Assembly: GCF_013019105.1 (NCBI RefSeq)
Contig: NZ_BLTE01000004.1
Coordinates: 1-64,000 of the forward strand
From: Fundidesulfovibrio magnetotacticus
GTDB taxonomy: Bacteria > Desulfobacterota > Desulfovibrionia > Desulfovibrionales > Desulfovibrionaceae
Length of the DNA: 64,000 nucleotides
Direction of reading: 5' to 3'
Part shown: piece after piece, positions 26,808 through 35,434 of the stretch
How the letters are laid out: each line of letters starts with the position of its first letter
Numbering within the stretch: the stretch's first letter is position 1
Notes under the pieces: generated by a model
The model's database searches: none
Told to the model about the DNA's origin: nothing
Seen by the model: only the letters and a program-made list of their open reading frames with translations
Translations under genes and position numbers: made by a program

Positions 26808-27851
26808 TCAGGCCGTCATGGCCTTGCGGAGTGCGGCGACGAATTGTTCCACCGCCTGCGCGGTGGTGTCGAACGAGCACATCCAGCGGACTTCGGGCAT
26901 GTCTTCGGGTTCGGCATTCCAGGTGTAGAAGAAGAATTCCCGGCGCAGGGCTTCCACGGCGCGGGCGGGGATGCGGGCGAAGACGGCGTTGGTCTCCACG
27001 GGCTTCGAGATTTCGACACCGGGCACGCTGGCTGCCTCCCTGGCCAGGAGCGCGGCCATGGCGTTGGCGTTGCTGGCGTTGGCGCGCCAGAGCCCGTCCT
27101 GGAGGAGGGCGGAGAACTGGGCGGCCACGAAGCGCATCTTGGAGGCCAGCTGCATGCCCTGCTTGCGGATGAAGGGGAATTCGCGCCCGAGGTCCTTCTT
27201 GAAGAAGACGACGGCTTCCCCGTACATCATGCCGTTCTTCGTGCCGCCGAAGCTCAGGGCGTCCACGCCGAGCGCGCGCGTGGCCTGCGCCAGGGTGAGG
27301 TCCAGGGCTGCGGCCGCGTTGGCGATCCGAGCGCCGTCCATGTGCAGGAGCATGTCGTTCTCGTGCGCGATGCGGGCCAGTTCGCGGACCTGCTCCGGGC
27401 GGTAGAGCGTGCCCAGTTCCGTGGCCTGGGTGATGGAGACGGCGCGGGGCTGGTTGTGGTGCGGGTTGCCGAAATCCCGGAATGCGCGTCGCAGGTCCTG
27501 GGGATCGAGCAGGCCGTCGGCGGTGGGTTGGGCGAGCAGCTTGCAGCCGAGGTGGCGTTCGGGCGCGCCGCATTCGTCCACGTTGATGTGCGCGGTGCGG
27601 GCGCAGACGACAGCGTTGTGGGGCCTGGTCATCGCCTGGAGGGCCAACACGTTGGCGGCGGTGCCCAGAAAGACGAAGTGGACGCTCGCCCCGGGGCCGA
27701 ATTCGCGGTCGAAGGCTTCGAGGGCGGCCTCGGTCCAAGGGTCGTCGCCGTAAGCCACGGCGTGACCATCGTTGGCCCGGGCCATGGCTTCGAGGATCAG
27801 GGGATGGACGCCGGAGTTGTTGTCGCTGGCAAAGCCTGGGCGTGAGGGCAT
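26808..27851 (-). CDS. ltaE: low-specificity threonine aldolase
   Basis: A 347-aa fold-type I PLP enzyme that splits L-threonine or allo-threonine into glycine and acetaldehyde. Marks are FASDNNSGVHPLILEAMARA at the start, YGDDPWTEAALEAF, LLHMDGARIANAAAAL with the PLP-contacting Asp and Arg, and the Schiff-base lysine in SFGGTKNG. The length matches the family. Between it and the HD-GYP gene upstream there are only 46 bp, but the functions are not obviously related. Confidence 0.93.
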   Translation of the reverse strand: MPSRPGFASDNNSGVHPLILEAMARANDGHAVAYGDDPWTEAALEAFDREFGPGASVHFVFLGTAANVLALQAMTRPHNAVVCARTAHINVDECGAPERHLGCKLLAQPTADGLLDPQDLRRAFRDFGNPHHNQPRAVSITQATELGTLYRPEQVRELARIAHENDMLLHMDGARIANAAAALDLTLAQATRALGVDALSFGGTKNGMMYGEAVVFFKKDLGREFPFIRKQGMQLASKMRFVAAQFSALLQDGLWRANASNANAMAALLAREAASVPGVEISKPVETNAVFARIPARAVEALRREFFFYTWNAEPEDMPEVRWMCSFDTTAQAVEQFVAALRKAMTA

Positions 27852-27897
27852 GGGGGCTCCTGAGGGGCCGCGTCTGGGGCGGATGAAGGGGAAGGCG

Positions 27898-29637
27898 CTA
27901 GGTGTTGGTCCCTAGTAGGGACTCGTAGCCTCTGTCGATGGCCATGCGCAGGGAGTCGTCTTCGATGGAGTCGATGCGTTCGATCATGATGGAGACGAGC
28001 CTGGGGTCGAGCTTGCCCTGGGCGGCCTCCTCCTCGAGAACGAGGAGGGCCTTCTCCCTGGGCAGCGCGGGCTTGTAGTGGCGCTCCATGGTGATGGCGT
28101 CGTAGATGTCCACGATCATGAGCAGCCGCGCGGTCAGTGAGATGTCGTCGCCCTTGAGGCCGCCCGGGTAGCCGGAGCCGTCGAGGCGTTCGTGGTGCTG
28201 GCCGATGGCGGACAGCAGGTTGGTCATGTTCCTGGGGAAGGGGATGTGCTGAAGGATGCGGTAGCTCTCGGCCGGATGGCGTTCGATCTCGCGGCGTTCT
28301 TCTGGGAGCAGGTTGCCGCGCGTCACGAGCAGGGCCAGGGTCTCCTCCTCGGCGAGCAGCGGGATGGACTGGCCGTAGGCGCTGAGTTCCTGCTTGGAGA
28401 GTTCCACCACGAGGCTGGCGTCCTCGCGGGAGATGGCGTCGGAGCGGTTGATGCGCCGCAGGCGCTCGAAGTCGTCGCGCCAGGGCGTGCCGGTGATTTC
28501 GGCGTGCAGGGCCATGCGCATGCCGATGAGGCGCAGGTTGTCTTCCGGCAGGCGGGAGGCCTTGGTGAGCACCTGTTCGCGCACGCCGATCTTGCCCACG
28601 TCGTGGAGCAGCCCGGCGTAGTAGAGCTCGATGAGGGTGTCCGGGGGAAAGATGACGCCGGGGAGCAGGTCAGCGTCGTCGTTGACGGCCTTGGCCAGGG
28701 CCACGGCAAGGCGCGCCACGCGGTGGGAGTGGCCGGCCGTGAAGGGGTCGCGGGCGTCGATGGCGGTGGCCAGGGCCTGGAGCAAGGCCTTGAGCAGGCT
28801 CTGCACGTCCTCGAAGTGCACGGCGTTGCCCATGGCGGTGCCGGCCACGGAGGCCAGGGTGGAGACGTACTGGAGGTGGTTGGCTTCGATGGGGGCGTCC
28901 TGGGCCGTGGCGAGCACGAGGCCGCCCACCAGGTTGCCCGCGGCCACGAGGGGCGTGGCGATGAGCGCCTTGATGCCCGGAGCTTCGCCGTGCCAGCGCG
29001 AGTCGGCGTCGAGGTCGTTGACGATCTCGCCTTTGCCGCCGCGCATGATGTCGAGGAAGAGGATGCTGGTGGCCACGCGGTCCAGCTGGTGTTCTCGGAC
29101 CGGGCCGAAGGAGGCGAAGGGCTCGGGAGCGCCGGTGGCCTGGTCGCGCAGGAAGAGCATGCCCATTTCCAGGGGGAGCGCTCCGGTGCGGCATTCGCCG
29201 ATGAGGGCGCGGGCCACCTCGCGCAGGCGCAGGGAGGTGTTCAGGCCCATGGTGGCGCGGTGGAGCAGGGAGAGTTCGCGGTATTTCTGGAGCGTGTCGG
29301 CGGCCAGGCAGCGGCGCGCCTCGTCCTGTTGCAGGAGCATCTCCAGGCTGTGGGCCAGGAGGTCGGCCACCTGTTGCACGCCCTGGCAGCCGTTGGAGGC
29401 GGGGTGGTCCGCCCTGAGCGCCACCACCACGTGTCCGCAGGGGTGGAGGTTGCCGCACAGGGGCACGCTGAAGCGCAGCGCGCCGGGCTGCTCCAGGTCG
29501 TCTTCTGAAATGCCGTGGGCGGCCAGCAGCCTCCCGGCCTGGACCACGCCCACGCCCCAGCCCGGTTCGAGCAGGGCCTTGGCTTTGGCGAAGAGCTGCG
29601 TGACGTCGTGGGTGCGCAGGAAGCGTCGCAACTGCAT
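27898..29637 (-). CDS. GAF/HD-GYP domain phosphodiesterase
   Basis: A 579-aa cytoplasmic protein. An N-terminal sensor-like part (1-120) precedes a GAF domain (about 125-280, SLLHRATMGLNTSLRLREVA). A C-terminal HD-GYP domain (about 285-560) follows, with DARDPFTAGHSHRVARLAV, LLHDVGKIGV, GQHHERLDGSGYPGGLKG and RLLMIVDIYDAI. These are the full metal-binding and GYP motifs, so c-di-GMP hydrolysis is likely. An insert of about 90 residues between HDxGK and the later HH motif is larger than usual. The receiver gene at 29662 lies 24 bp upstream and is probably its partner. Confidence 0.9.
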   Translation of the reverse strand: MQLRRFLRTHDVTQLFAKAKALLEPGWGVGVVQAGRLLAAHGISEDDLEQPGALRFSVPLCGNLHPCGHVVVALRADHPASNGCQGVQQVADLLAHSLEMLLQQDEARRCLAADTLQKYRELSLLHRATMGLNTSLRLREVARALIGECRTGALPLEMGMLFLRDQATGAPEPFASFGPVREHQLDRVATSILFLDIMRGGKGEIVNDLDADSRWHGEAPGIKALIATPLVAAGNLVGGLVLATAQDAPIEANHLQYVSTLASVAGTAMGNAVHFEDVQSLLKALLQALATAIDARDPFTAGHSHRVARLAVALAKAVNDDADLLPGVIFPPDTLIELYYAGLLHDVGKIGVREQVLTKASRLPEDNLRLIGMRMALHAEITGTPWRDDFERLRRINRSDAISREDASLVVELSKQELSAYGQSIPLLAEEETLALLVTRGNLLPEERREIERHPAESYRILQHIPFPRNMTNLLSAIGQHHERLDGSGYPGGLKGDDISLTARLLMIVDIYDAITMERHYKPALPREKALLVLEEEAAQGKLDPRLVSIMIERIDSIEDDSLRMAIDRGYESLLGTNT

Positions 29638-29661
29638 GACGGCTACATCCGGGCTCGCGCG

Positions 29662-30051
29662 CTAGCGGTTGATGCCCAGGAGTTCCCGCGCCGTGTCGAG
29701 CACCTCGTCGGGGTCGAAGGGCTTGGTCATGTATTTTTTCGCGCCCAGTTCAAGCCCCTGGCGGCGGTCCACCTCCTGCCCCTTGGCGGTGAGCAGGACG
29801 ATGTTGTGCCCGCCCTGGAGGGCCGGGTCGTCCATGACCTTGCGGCAGACTTCGTAGCCGCTGAACTTGGGCATCATGATGTCCAGGAAAACCACGTCGG
29901 GGCGTTCACGGCGGATGAGGTCCAGCCCTTCCTCGCCGTTGGAAGCGGTGAGGATGGTCACGCCGTGTTCCTCCTCCAGGTCTTCGAGGGTCTGTTCGAG
30001 TAGCATCCGGATGTGGATCTCGTCGTCGACGATGAGTATTTTTCCGGGCAT
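29662..30051 (-). CDS. single-domain response regulator
   Basis: A 129-aa receiver-only protein: MPGKILIVDDEIHIRMLLEQ with the acidic pair, phospho-acceptor Asp in VVFLDIMMPKFSG, the switch Thr in IVLLTAKGQ and the Lys in YMTKPFDPDEV. It has no output domain, so it must act through protein contacts, most simply on the HD-GYP protein encoded 24 bp downstream. Confidence 0.93.
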   Translation of the reverse strand: MPGKILIVDDEIHIRMLLEQTLEDLEEEHGVTILTASNGEEGLDLIRRERPDVVFLDIMMPKFSGYEVCRKVMDDPALQGGHNIVLLTAKGQEVDRRQGLELGAKKYMTKPFDPDEVLDTARELLGINR

Positions 30052-30136
30052 TGCGCGCTCCGCGCGTGGGTTGTTGGAAAAGGTAGGATTTCCCTACGTC
30101 AAAACAAGCGGAAGGTGAAGGGGCGGAGCGTCAGGA

Positions 30137-30169
30137 AAAGAAAAGGGCGGCGGCCGGTGGCCGCCGCCC
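30137..30169 (-). terminator. intrinsic terminator of the HesB-like selenoprotein gene
   Basis: On the minus strand GGGCGGCGGCC and GGCCGCCGCCC form an 11-bp stem with a 3-nt loop, followed by TTTTCTTTT. It starts 15 bp after the stop codon at 30185. Confidence 0.88.
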
Positions 30170-30184
30170 TGGCGAGGCGCGATC

Positions 30185-30502
30185 TTACTGTCCGCAGGAG
30201 CCGGAGGAGCAGGAGCTTCCGCAACCGCCTCCGCCCAGTTCCAGGCTGGAGTGCACCTGGAAGCCCATGTAGGAGAGGTCCACCGTGACGGGCTGGGCCT
30301 TGCCCATGAGTTCTTTGTCGATGATGAAGGAGTAGCCGTCGGTCTCGAACACGTCGTCGGAATCTTTTGGCTCGTCCAGAGCCAATGCCAGCCGGGGGCC
30401 AGCTCAGCCGCCGGAGGAGAGGTAGATCCGGATGGGAGACTTCTCCTTGTCGGCGAAATAAGAGTCAAGCTGCTTTTTTGCAGGCTCCGTGAGCGTGAAC
30501 AT
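30185..30502 (-). CDS. HesB-like selenoprotein (in-frame UGA read as selenocysteine)
   Basis: A 105-aa A-type/HesB-like protein. The frame opens at the ATG 30502 after GGAGG, reads MFTLTEPAKKQLDSYFAD and meets TGA at 30406-30404 (codon 33) in SSGG-U-AGPRLALALDEP. It then stays open to a TAA at 30185 with fully conserved sequence. The paralogue at 30767 has Cys at this position (SSGSCAGPRLALALDEP), which is the ligand site of A-type proteins. A hairpin 18 nt after the TGA fits a bacterial SECIS. HesB-like selenoproteins are known in deltaproteobacteria. The C-terminus is Gly/Cys-rich (GGGGCGSSCSSGSCGQ). A plain ORF caller sees only the part after the TGA. Confidence 0.88.
30367..30385 (-). promoter_or_regulatory. 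SECIS-like hairpin for the HesB selenoprotein
   Basis: On the minus strand TTGGCTC and GAGCCAA form a perfect 7-bp stem around a UGGAC loop, with a G at its second position. It begins 18 nt after the UGA codon. Size, distance and loop G agree with bacterial SECIS elements read by SelB. Confidence 0.65.
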
Positions 30503-30627
30503 GAATGCCTCCTGGAAGTGTGGGTCGAGGAATAGGTAAGCTCCGGGTTGCGCTTTGTCAAACAGGAGGCCTGTCTATGGGTCTGGAGGATGGACCCCAT
30601 CGGCCAGGGCGATAGCAGGAGGGGGAG

Positions 30628-30655
30628 GGCCGCCGTCCCGTCCGGGACGGCGGCC
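30628..30655 (-). terminator. strong hairpin downstream of the Cys HesB-like gene
   Basis: GGCCGCCGTCCCG and CGGGACGGCGGCC form a perfect 13-bp stem around TC. It lies about 110 bp after the stop of the gene at 30767 and ahead of the selenoprotein gene. No T-run follows, so termination is possible but not certain. Confidence 0.5.
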
Positions 30656-30766
30656 GCCAAGGCTCTCTGAACGATTCGGAAAGGCAGGGGCGGGATGTTC
30701 AGGCTCGCGTCAGGTCTTGTCCGCAGGCCGTGAAAACCCGCGGGAACGGAGGGTGAGGGCGCGACT

Positions 30767-31087
30767 CTAGGAGCAACTGCCGCCGGAGCAGGAGCAGCCG
30801 CCGCCGCAGCCGCCGGATTCCAGCACGAGGCTGGAGGCGATGCTGAAGCCCTGGCCCTGGAAATCCAGGCTGATGGGCTGGGCCTGCTCGAGGAGCTCCT
30901 TGTCCACCAGGAAGCTGTAGCCTTCCACGTCGTGGACCGCGTCGGAGGGTTTGGGCTCGTCCAGGGCCAGAGCGAGCCTGGGGCCGGCGCAGGAGCCGCT
31001 GGAGAGGAAAATGCGGATGGGGGACTTGGGATTTTCCGCGAAGTACTGGTCGAGCTGTTCCTTCGCGGGGTGCGTCATCGTAACCAT
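30767..31087 (-). CDS. HesB-like protein, cysteine paralogue
   Basis: A 106-aa HesB-like protein: MVTMTHPAKEQLDQYFAENP, then IFLSSGSCAGPRLALALDEP and a Gly/Cys-rich end (GGCGGGCSCSGGSCS). It is colinear with the selenoprotein at 30185 throughout, so the pair is a tandem duplication. Domain members bind Fe-S clusters or iron, but whether these short Cys-rich forms do is not shown by sequence. I chose the ATG at 31087 after GGAGG; longer upstream frames run into the divergent pyrR promoter region. Confidence 0.88.
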   Translation of the reverse strand: MVTMTHPAKEQLDQYFAENPKSPIRIFLSSGSCAGPRLALALDEPKPSDAVHDVEGYSFLVDKELLEQAQPISLDFQGQGFSIASSLVLESGGCGGGCSCSGGSCS

Positions 31088-31231
31088 GGGAAGCCTCCAC
31101 TGGGAGAATTGATGATGCAGTGAGTTAAGTCCGCCAGGGGTGCGGGTCAAATACGAAAGCATGATGCCCCAGTTTGCCTTGGCCTGTGTTTTCGGATAGG
31201 AGCAATCGAAACGTCCGATCCGGGAAGGGCC

Positions 31232-31780
31232 ATGAAACGGCAGAAAATCGTGATGAACGGCAAGGAGATGGCGCGCACGCTGGAGCGGCTCGCCTTCGAG
31301 ATCATGGAGCGCCACGGGGAATGCACGGAGCTGGCCCTTCTTGGGGTGCAGCGCCGGGGCGTGGAGCTGGCCCAACGCCTGCGCAAGATCCTGGAGGCAC
31401 GCCTGGGGTGCGAGGTGCCTCTGGGCAAGCTCGACATCAACCTCTACCGCGACGACTGGACCAACCTGGCCCATCAGCCCCAGATCAACCAGACCACCAT
31501 CCCCTTCGCCCTGGACGGCCGCAAGATCGTCCTGGTGGACGACGTGCTCTATTCCGGGCGCACGGTGCGCGCGGCCCTGGAGGCCATCCTGGACTTCGGG
31601 CGGCCCCGCAAGGTGGAGCTTCTGGTGCTGGTGGACCGGGGGCACCGCGAGCTGCCCATCCAGGCCGACTACATGGGCAAGCTGCTGCCCACCTCCCGCG
31701 ACGAGCGCGTGGACGTGTACGTGAAGGAGCTCGACGGCGAGGACAAGGTGCGCCTGGCGGGCGGGGAAGCCGAGGAATGA
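31232..31780 (+). CDS. pyrR: PyrR-type uracil phosphoribosyltransferase/regulator
   Basis: A 182-aa protein with PRPP-binding motif IVLVDDVLYSGRTVRAAL, the PyrR segment LDINLYRDDWTNLAHQPQIN and the C-terminal VDRGHRELPIQADYMGKLLP. It matches the family in length and order. PyrR makes UMP from uracil and in some bacteria binds pyr mRNA; no attenuator-like leader is evident upstream in the 144 bp shared with the divergent HesB-like gene. It overlaps the next gene by 4 bp. Confidence 0.93.
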   Translation: MKRQKIVMNGKEMARTLERLAFEIMERHGECTELALLGVQRRGVELAQRLRKILEARLGCEVPLGKLDINLYRDDWTNLAHQPQINQTTIPFALDGRKIVLVDDVLYSGRTVRAALEAILDFGRPRKVELLVLVDRGHRELPIQADYMGKLLPTSRDERVDVYVKELDGEDKVRLAGGEAEE

Positions 31781-32142
31781 GGCGCTGGCTCCTGGCGGGC
31801 GCGGCGGCCCTGCTGCTGGGAGGCGGGCTTATCATGTGGCGTGGGGCCGAGCCGGACGGCTACACCGCGAAGGTGCTCGACAACATCCGCGAGAACTGCC
31901 TGGGCACGGCCCGGGAAAAGCTGCGCGCCCAGCCGGAACTTGCCGCGGGGCAGGACCCCGAAGCCATGGCCCGGGACTACTGCGCCTGCGTCGCGCGAAG
32001 CGTTCAGGAGCGTCTGCCGTACGAGGATTTCCGCGCCATCGACAAGGCCATCCGCGACGGCGTGGCCCCCGATCCGGCCAGGTTCCTGCGGCTCACCGAG
32101 GCCATCGGCCCCTGCAACAGGAATCAGGGCCAACCGAAATGA
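31777..32142 (+). CDS. membrane-anchored hypothetical protein
   Basis: A 121-aa protein with one N-terminal hydrophobic segment (MRRWLLAGAAALLLGGGLIM), followed by a soluble domain with cysteines in NCLGTAR, YCACVARSV and IGPCNRN. There is no lipobox, so it is probably a signal-anchored periplasmic protein. Cysteine pairs suggest disulfides. The ATG overlaps the pyrR stop (ATGA), so it is translated with pyrR. Function unknown. Confidence 0.8.
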   Translation: MRRWLLAGAAALLLGGGLIMWRGAEPDGYTAKVLDNIRENCLGTAREKLRAQPELAAGQDPEAMARDYCACVARSVQERLPYEDFRAIDKAIRDGVAPDPARFLRLTEAIGPCNRNQGQPK

Positions 32143-32189
32143 TTTCCCCCCTCCGGCGCGCGCCGGCCGGGTAGGCTGAGGGGTGATCC

Positions 32190-32219
32190 GGGCCGCGTCC
32201 TCCAGGGCGCGGCCCTTTT
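32190..32219 (+). terminator. intrinsic terminator after the pyrR operon
   Basis: GGGCCGCG pairs with CGCGGCCC around a 10-nt loop and is followed by TTTT. It ends the plus-strand pair pyrR/31777 and lies between convergent transcription units. Confidence 0.75.
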
Positions 32220-32286
32220 GCGTGCGGACGCCGTCGCGTCCGCTCGCCTGCCCTGCGGCCGTCGCGGGCCTTGCGCGCGGTGGCGG

Positions 32287-33879
32287 TCACTTGGCGGGGT
32301 CGGGGATGTGGGGCGTGGCGTGGCGCTCCATGATGCGCGCCAGTTCCTGCCGGTCCAGGGCGTCGAAGGCCCTGCCCAGGGATTCGTAGGCCCTTCGCGG
32401 CACGGGGTCGCGCCTGCGCTCCTGTTCCGCCGTGGCCGAAAGGGTTTCCCATGCCAGGGCGCGGGCCTCGGCGGAGCGGCCCGAGCGTGCCAGGCAGAAG
32501 GCCATCAGGGCGTTTTGCAACAGCTGTTCCGTCTGGTTGGCCGCCTCGGCGGCCGAGAGCTCCTGGGCCGCACGGCCGGGTTCGCCCCCCGCGCAGAGGG
32601 CGTCGGCCAGTTCGTAGCGGACCCTCCAGCGCAGGTCCCGGGCCATGCCGGGCGTCACCGCCGCCAGTTCCACGGCCTGCTCCAGGGCCTGGACGCGCTG
32701 GGGCGTCTTCTTCTCCCGCTGGGCAGCCTGGGATTCCCAGAGCCGCACCAGGGCCATCTGTTCCAGGTAGCGGGTGCGCAGGGCCGGGGATTTCTCGCGC
32801 GCCAGCCGTTTGTCCAGGGCGCGGCGGGCGTCCTCGAAGCGTTCCATGCGGGAAAGCGCCAGGGTGAGTTCCAGCAGGGGCCTGTCCCAGGCGGGGTCCA
32901 GCACGGTGGCCTTGTTCAGGTGCCAGGCGGCCACGCGGTTGCGGTCGGAGCCCTTGGCCATGCCTGCCAGGTGATGGTGCACGCGGGCCAGGCCGGGGCC
33001 GACGCCTTCATCGCGGGTCCGGGTCTTGCGCAGCACCCAGGGTAGGGCCTGTTCCTGGCCGGAGCGGTCAAGGGTCAGGCGGGCCATGCCGTCCAGGGCG
33101 TCCACCAGGGAGGGGTCGCGGTCCAGGGCCTTGCGGAAGAGGGTCAGGGCCGGGGCGTCGTCCCCGGAGGCGTGGAGCAGCCAGCCGTGCATGTTGAGCG
33201 CCGTGGCCGAGTTGGGGGCCAGTTCGAGCGCCCTGGCCGAGAAGGAGAGCCGGAAAGGGGGTCTGATCCTGGCCCGGGTGGACACCAGGTAGGAGGCGTA
33301 GGCGTGGCCCAGCAGGGAAAAGGCCTTCATGGGGAGGATTTCCGGCCGTCTCAGGGCTTTGGCCTGGGCCGGGTTGAAGGGCCTGCCGGCGGCCTGCTCC
33401 AGCAGGGGGATCAGGCCGGAACGAAGGCCCGTGAGCCCGGCGAGGGGGTCGACGGGCAGGAGGATCTCGGAGCGCTCTCCGGTCTCCAGGTCCTTGAGCC
33501 AAAGCCGCGCCTGCCGCGTCGTGCCGGAGCCCGGCTCCACCGTGCCCCCCAGCGCCAGGCGCACGCCGCGCCGCGCCAGGCCCGGCAGGGGCGACTCGGC
33601 GGCGCGCTGGCCCCCGATGTAGGCCTGCAGGTCTCCCGCCGAGTCGAACGCTTCGGTATAATTAAGGAAGAAGGTCTCCTCGAAACCTCCGTGGAGCACC
33701 AGGGCGTTTTCCACGATGTTCTGCACGGCCGCGCCAAAGCCTTCGACGGGCGCGCCCGGTGCGGGCTGGAGGGGCAGAACCACGGCGCGCAGGGCCGCCC
33801 TGGCCCCCGGGGGGGCCGCCAGCAGGACGAGGCAGGCCAGCAGGACCGCCAGCGGCGCGGCCCGGCGCGGAAACGACAT
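32287..33879 (-). CDS. periplasmic TPR-repeat protein
   Basis: A 530-aa exported protein. Signal peptide: basic MSFPRR, then LAVLLACLVLLAAPPGARA. The N-terminal domain (about 30-170) resembles a TolB-like beta domain (ALRAVVLPLQPAPGAPVEGF). From about 185 helical repeats with TPR character follow (ALNMHGWLLHASGDDAPALT, LFRKALDRDPSLVDALDGMA). Role unknown; scaffolding in the periplasm is a guess. argB lies 11 bp upstream on the same strand, so it may be co-transcribed after argB. Confidence 0.75.
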   Translation of the reverse strand: MSFPRRAAPLAVLLACLVLLAAPPGARAALRAVVLPLQPAPGAPVEGFGAAVQNIVENALVLHGGFEETFFLNYTEAFDSAGDLQAYIGGQRAAESPLPGLARRGVRLALGGTVEPGSGTTRQARLWLKDLETGERSEILLPVDPLAGLTGLRSGLIPLLEQAAGRPFNPAQAKALRRPEILPMKAFSLLGHAYASYLVSTRARIRPPFRLSFSARALELAPNSATALNMHGWLLHASGDDAPALTLFRKALDRDPSLVDALDGMARLTLDRSGQEQALPWVLRKTRTRDEGVGPGLARVHHHLAGMAKGSDRNRVAAWHLNKATVLDPAWDRPLLELTLALSRMERFEDARRALDKRLAREKSPALRTRYLEQMALVRLWESQAAQREKKTPQRVQALEQAVELAAVTPGMARDLRWRVRYELADALCAGGEPGRAAQELSAAEAANQTEQLLQNALMAFCLARSGRSAEARALAWETLSATAEQERRRDPVPRRAYESLGRAFDALDRQELARIMERHATPHIPDPAK

Positions 33880-33890
33880 GGACTTCCTCC

Positions 33891-34778
33891 TCAGCGCTTC
33901 AGGCAGACCTCCGTGCCGATGCCCTGCCTCGTGAACAACTCCAGGATGAGCGAATTCTCCACCCGTCCGTCGATGACGTGGGCCTTCTCAACGCCCGACT
34001 GCACGGCCTCCATGCAGCACTTGAGCTTGGGGATCATGCCGCCCTTGGCCACGCCTTCCTCGATGGCTTGGCTGGCCTCCTTGAGGTCCATGGTCTCGAT
34101 GAGCTTGCCTTCGGGATCGAGCACGCCGGCCACGTCGGTGAGCAGCAGGAGGCGTTTCGCGCCCAGGGCCTGGGCCACGGCGCCGGCGGCGGTGTCGGCG
34201 TTGATGTTGTAGGTGCGGCCCTCGTCGTCCACGCCCACGGGGGCGATGACGGGGATGACGCCGCTCTGCACGAGGGTTTCGATGAGCCCGGCGTTGACGC
34301 TCACGGGTTCGCCCACGTTGCCCAGGTCGATGATCTCTGGCGGGGCGTCCTCGCGCGTGAGCACCATTTCGAGCTTGCGCACCTTGATGAGCCAGCCGTC
34401 CTTGCCGGAGAGGCCCACGCAGGAGCCGCCGTGCAGGTTGATGAGGTTGACGATCTCCTTGTTCACGCGCCCCACCAGGACCATCTCCACCACGTTCATG
34501 GTGGCGTCGTCGGTGACGCGCAGGCCCTCGCGGAAGTGGGACTCGATGCCCAGCTGCGTGAGCATCTGGCCGATCTGTGGGCCGCCGCCGTGCACGATGA
34601 CCGGGTTGACCCCGATGTATTTGAGCAGCACCACGTTGAGGGCGAAGCTCTTCTTGAGGTGCTCGTCCTTCATGGCGTGGCCGCCGTACTTGATCACCAC
34701 GGTCTTGCCGTGGAACTTGCGGATGTAGGGCAGCGACTCCAGGAGCATGCGGGCCTGGCCGGCGGCGGATTCTTGCAT
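33891..34778 (-). CDS. argB: acetylglutamate kinase
   Basis: A 295-aa amino-acid kinase-fold enzyme that phosphorylates N-acetylglutamate in arginine synthesis. Motifs: [52 protein letters not shown] and [13 protein letters not shown] Lys/Arg-rich N-terminal helix as in Arg-sensitive forms is hinted at by [11 protein letters not shown] chose the ATG at 34778, after AAAGGA; an upstream in-frame start at 34829 overlaps the preceding gene and is not conserved in type. Confidence 0.95.
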   Translation of the reverse strand: MQESAAGQARMLLESLPYIRKFHGKTVVIKYGGHAMKDEHLKKSFALNVVLLKYIGVNPVIVHGGGPQIGQMLTQLGIESHFREGLRVTDDATMNVVEMVLVGRVNKEIVNLINLHGGSCVGLSGKDGWLIKVRKLEMVLTREDAPPEIIDLGNVGEPVSVNAGLIETLVQSGVIPVIAPVGVDDEGRTYNINADTAAGAVAQALGAKRLLLLTDVAGVLDPEGKLIETMDLKEASQAIEEGVAKGGMIPKLKCCMEAVQSGVEKAHVIDGRVENSLILELFTRQGIGTEVCLKR

Positions 34779-34789
34779 GGGGGCGTCCT

Positions 34790-35434
34790 TTAGAGTGTTT
34801 CGAGGAAATCCACGAAAGGTTTGAAGCACTGGGGACAGGCTTCGGCCAGCGTTCTAGGGTTCTGGCCGTGCAGGATCATGGGCGCGTCGGCCACGCCCTG
34901 ATAGCGCCTGCCGCATTTCTCGAAGAGTTCTTCCACGATCCGCTTGGGCGGGTGCCCGTGATTCTGGTCTTCTACCGGAAGGGTCCACGCCGTGTCGAGA
35001 CGTTCGAGGCCCAGGTGCGCGCGCAGGGCGTCGGGGCAGGCCAGCAAGAGGGCTTCAAAGTCGTGCTTGAAGCAGAAGACCCGGAAGCGGTCCCGGTATT
35101 CGTTCCATTGCTTGGGGCGCATCCTGTCGCAGTGGCGCTTGAAGAGGGCGACCATGCCTTCCTGGAGTTCCCCTGCCGTGCGATGCGGGAAGCCCTGGTT
35201 GGGCGGATAGAGGTCCGGCACGGCGGCCACCACGGCGTGGGGATTGTTCAGGACGAATTCGGCCGCCTTTCTTGGGACGTGGAGCACGACGTTTTTCTTG
35301 CCGTGGCCCTCGCGGGAGGCGTGGAAGGTGATGGAAGCGCCCTCGGCGTACTTGGTGGCGATCAACGGCTTGAACAGTGCCTCCATGGCCGCCTTGTCGG
35401 AGGGGCCTTCCAGGTAGACGAGCGCCCTTTTCAT
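34790..35434 (-). CDS. DUF4276-like (TOPRIM-type) protein paired with an ATPase
   Basis: A 214-aa protein resembling DUF4276. An N-terminal [20 protein letters not shown] carries the Glu and Asp expected of a TOPRIM-like active site. [12 protein letters not shown] and [20 protein letters not shown] follow, the latter resembling the HEFEALL motif of the family. The ATG overlaps the upstream ATPase stop (ATGA), so the two are made together. ATPase plus TOPRIM-like pairs (OLD and PARIS types) act in phage defence, hence a possible nuclease or RNase role here. Inference from pairing and motifs. Confidence 0.7.
   Translation of the reverse strand: MKRALVYLEGPSDKAAMEALFKPLIATKYAEGASITFHASREGHGKKNVVLHVPRKAAEFVLNNPHAVVAAVPDLYPPNQGFPHRTAGELQEGMVALFKRHCDRMRPKQWNEYRDRFRVFCFKHDFEALLLACPDALRAHLGLERLDTAWTLPVEDQNHGHPPKRIVEELFEKCGRRYQGVADAPMILHGQNPRTLAEACPQCFKPFVDFLETL

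Noticed and set aside
30404-30406. Reading the TGA in the HesB-like gene as a nonsense mutation or frameshift
   Set aside because: The sequence after it is as conserved as before it, the paralogue has Cys there, and a SECIS-like hairpin follows. Selenocysteine is the better explanation.
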